The notes under the pieces are model-generated. The model did not search any database. It saw nothing but the letters and a program-made list of their open reading frames with translations, and was not told the origin of the DNA. This document shows positions 52,586-53,823 of a stretch of 53,823 nt of DNA, one piece after another. This DNA comes from SG-bin9 sp049323835. Its GTDB lineage: Bacteria > Pseudomonadota > Alphaproteobacteria > Rhizobiales > Xanthobacteraceae. Every line of letters starts with the position of its first letter. Within the stretch, counting starts at the first letter, position 1. Made by a program: the position numbers and the translations under genes. Location of the stretch: the NCBI GenBank assembly GCA_049323835.1, contig JBMOOJ010000130.1, positions 1 through 53,823 of the forward strand, given 5' to 3'.

Positions 52586-53823
52586 ATGACAACTTCCTCT
52601 CGTGACCGCCTTGAAGATGCGCTTGCCCGCATTGCCGATCCGAAGGGCGAGGGCGCGCGCGCTTGCCTGACCGTCTATGTCGATGCGGCGCGCAAGGAAG
52701 CGGACGCCGCCGACGCCCGGGCAAAGGGGGGCAAACGCCTCGGCCCGATGGACGGCGTCGTCATCACCATCAAGGATTTGTTCGACGTCGCCGGCGAGGT
52801 GACGCGCGCGGGGTCGAAGGTGCTGGCTTCGCGCAACAAGCCGGCGACGGCGGACGCGCCGGTGATCGCAACGCTGCGCAACGCCGGCGCGGTGATTGCC
52901 GCCAAGACCAACATGGTCGAGTTCGCGTTTTCCGGCGTCGGCGTTAATCCGCATTTTGGCACGCCTGGCAATCCGGCGGATCGTGCGCGCGTACCCGGCG
53001 GTTCGACCTCCGGCGGTGCCGTAGCGGTCGCCGACGGCATGGGTGCGATCACCATCGGCACCGATACCGGCGGCTCGACGCGCGCGCCCGCGTCGCTCTG
53101 CGGCATTGTCGGCTACAAGCCGACGCAGAAGCGCATCTCGCGCGCGGGCGCCTATCCCTTGTCGTTCTCGCTCGACTCCATCGGGCCGATGGCGAAGAGC
53201 GTGGCGGAGTGCGCGTTGGCGGATTCGGTGATGGCCGGAGAGTCCACGGACTTCTCTGCATCGCCGCTGAACGGCGTTCGCGCCGGGCTCGTGCAGGGTC
53301 TGCCGCTGGAGGGCATGGACGCTGTCGTTTCGGCCGCTTACGGCAAGGCGCTGGCGAAGCTCGCGGGTGCATGGAAATCGGCAAGCGAGACGGCGCTCGA
53401 TGCGCTGCCGATTCTTGCCAGCGTCAACGAGCGTGGCGGACTTGCACCGCCGGAAGCCTATGCGATCCACCGGCAGTTGCTGGCCGAGCAGGGCGACGGC
53501 GTCGATCCGTTCGTGCGCCAGCGGACCATGCGTGCCGCAAACATGACGATGCCGGACTACGTCTGGCTGCTGGAGGACCGCAAGCGCGCGATCGCGCAGA
53601 CCGATGCGCTGTTCGACAAGTTCGACGTTCTGGTGCTGCCGACGACGCCGATCGTCGCGCCGCTTCAGTCGGAGGTGGCGACGATCGAAGCGTTCACGCC
53701 GCGCAACGTGCTGCTGCTGCGCAATACGTCAATGGGTAACTTCTTCGATCTGTGCGCGATCTCGCTGCCGATCAACCTCGGCAACGCATTGCCGTGCGGG
53801 CTGATGCTGTTCGGCCGCAACGG
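52586..53823 (+). CDS. Amidase signature family enzyme (partial, runs off the window)
   Basis: 412 codons are present before the right edge. The catalytic triad of the family is visible: Lys63 in VVITIKDLFD, cis-Ser140 in GGSTSGG and nucleophile Ser164 in GTDTGGSTR, with the standard spacing of 24 between the serines. It hydrolyses a C-N amide bond; the substrate is unknown. The ATG at 52586 follows a poor ribosome site. Full-length relatives have about 440-470 aa, so only the end is missing. Confidence 0.93.
   Translation, partial: MTTSSRDRLEDALARIADPKGEGARACLTVYVDAARKEADAADARAKGGKRLGPMDGVVITIKDLFDVAGEVTRAGSKVLASRNKPATADAPVIATLRNAGAVIAAKTNMVEFAFSGVGVNPHFGTPGNPADRARVPGGSTSGGAVAVADGMGAITIGTDTGGSTRAPASLCGIVGYKPTQKRISRAGAYPLSFSLDSIGPMAKSVAECALADSVMAGESTDFSASPLNGVRAGLVQGLPLEGMDAVVSAAYGKALAKLAGAWKSASETALDALPILASVNERGGLAPPEAYAIHRQLLAEQGDGVDPFVRQRTMRAANMTMPDYVWLLEDRKRAIAQTDALFDKFDVLVLPTTPIVAPLQSEVATIEAFTPRNVLLLRNTSMGNFFDLCAISLPINLGNALPCGLMLFGRN

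Overview
The window is about 54 kb of high-GC DNA that reads as an alphaproteobacterial chromosome, most likely order Hyphomicrobiales (Bradyrhizobium/Xanthobacteraceae-like). That placement is inference. It rests on the gene families, on a branched-chain-amino-acid-type ABC operon that includes acyl-CoA ligases, on the metK-ahcY pairing, and on several palindromic intergenic repeats typical of these genomes. The run of 10 N at 19887-19896 shows that the assembly is draft. I saw no rRNA, tRNA, CRISPR array, transposase or integrase.

Region 1 (105-9864) is a minus-strand operon. Its order is ATPase (LivG type), long-chain acyl-CoA ligase, two permeases (LivH, LivM), periplasmic binding protein, ATPase (LivF type) and a PaaK-like CoA ligase. 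A Crp/Fnr-type regulator is divergent from it, and the region between them carries two large hairpins. The cluster looks like a system that imports an organic acid and activates it with CoA.

Region 2 (9868-34401) is a surface-polysaccharide (O-antigen or capsule) locus. It has ABC-type export (Wzm/Wzt with a C-terminal sugar-binding domain), four GT4 glycosyltransferases, a methyltransferase-GT2 fusion and a large GT-C/polymerase-like membrane protein. It also has a TviB/WbpO-type UDP-HexNAc 6-dehydrogenase, two AsnB-type amidotransferases, GDP-L-fucose synthase, RfbB and RfbC, and several methyltransferases including a TylF type. A truncated wecB, a lower-GC tylF/wzt 3' segment and the assembly gap lie close together and mark a recombination-prone junction (about 17.8-19.9 kb). 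A second part of the machinery (initiating phosphoglycosyl transferase, GT4, methyltransferase; 39045-42256) lies beyond three metabolic genes: a tandem CoA-transferase, hemD and purU.

Region 3 (42356-53823) is mostly housekeeping and accessory. It holds a small cupin, a GFA-family protein, a RES/Xre toxin-antitoxin pair, and an uncharacterised HTH plus methyltransferase-fold protein beside metK and ahcY (the SAM cycle). These are followed by a secreted protein, a TPR protein, a HAMP-PAS-PAS sensor with no output domain, a small secreted protein and a partial amidase at the right edge.

The most interesting candidates are the predicted uronamide-containing, heavily methylated glycan locus, the HTH-methyltransferase protein in the SAM-cycle cluster, the methyltransferase-GT2 fusion, and the transport-plus-CoA-ligase operon.
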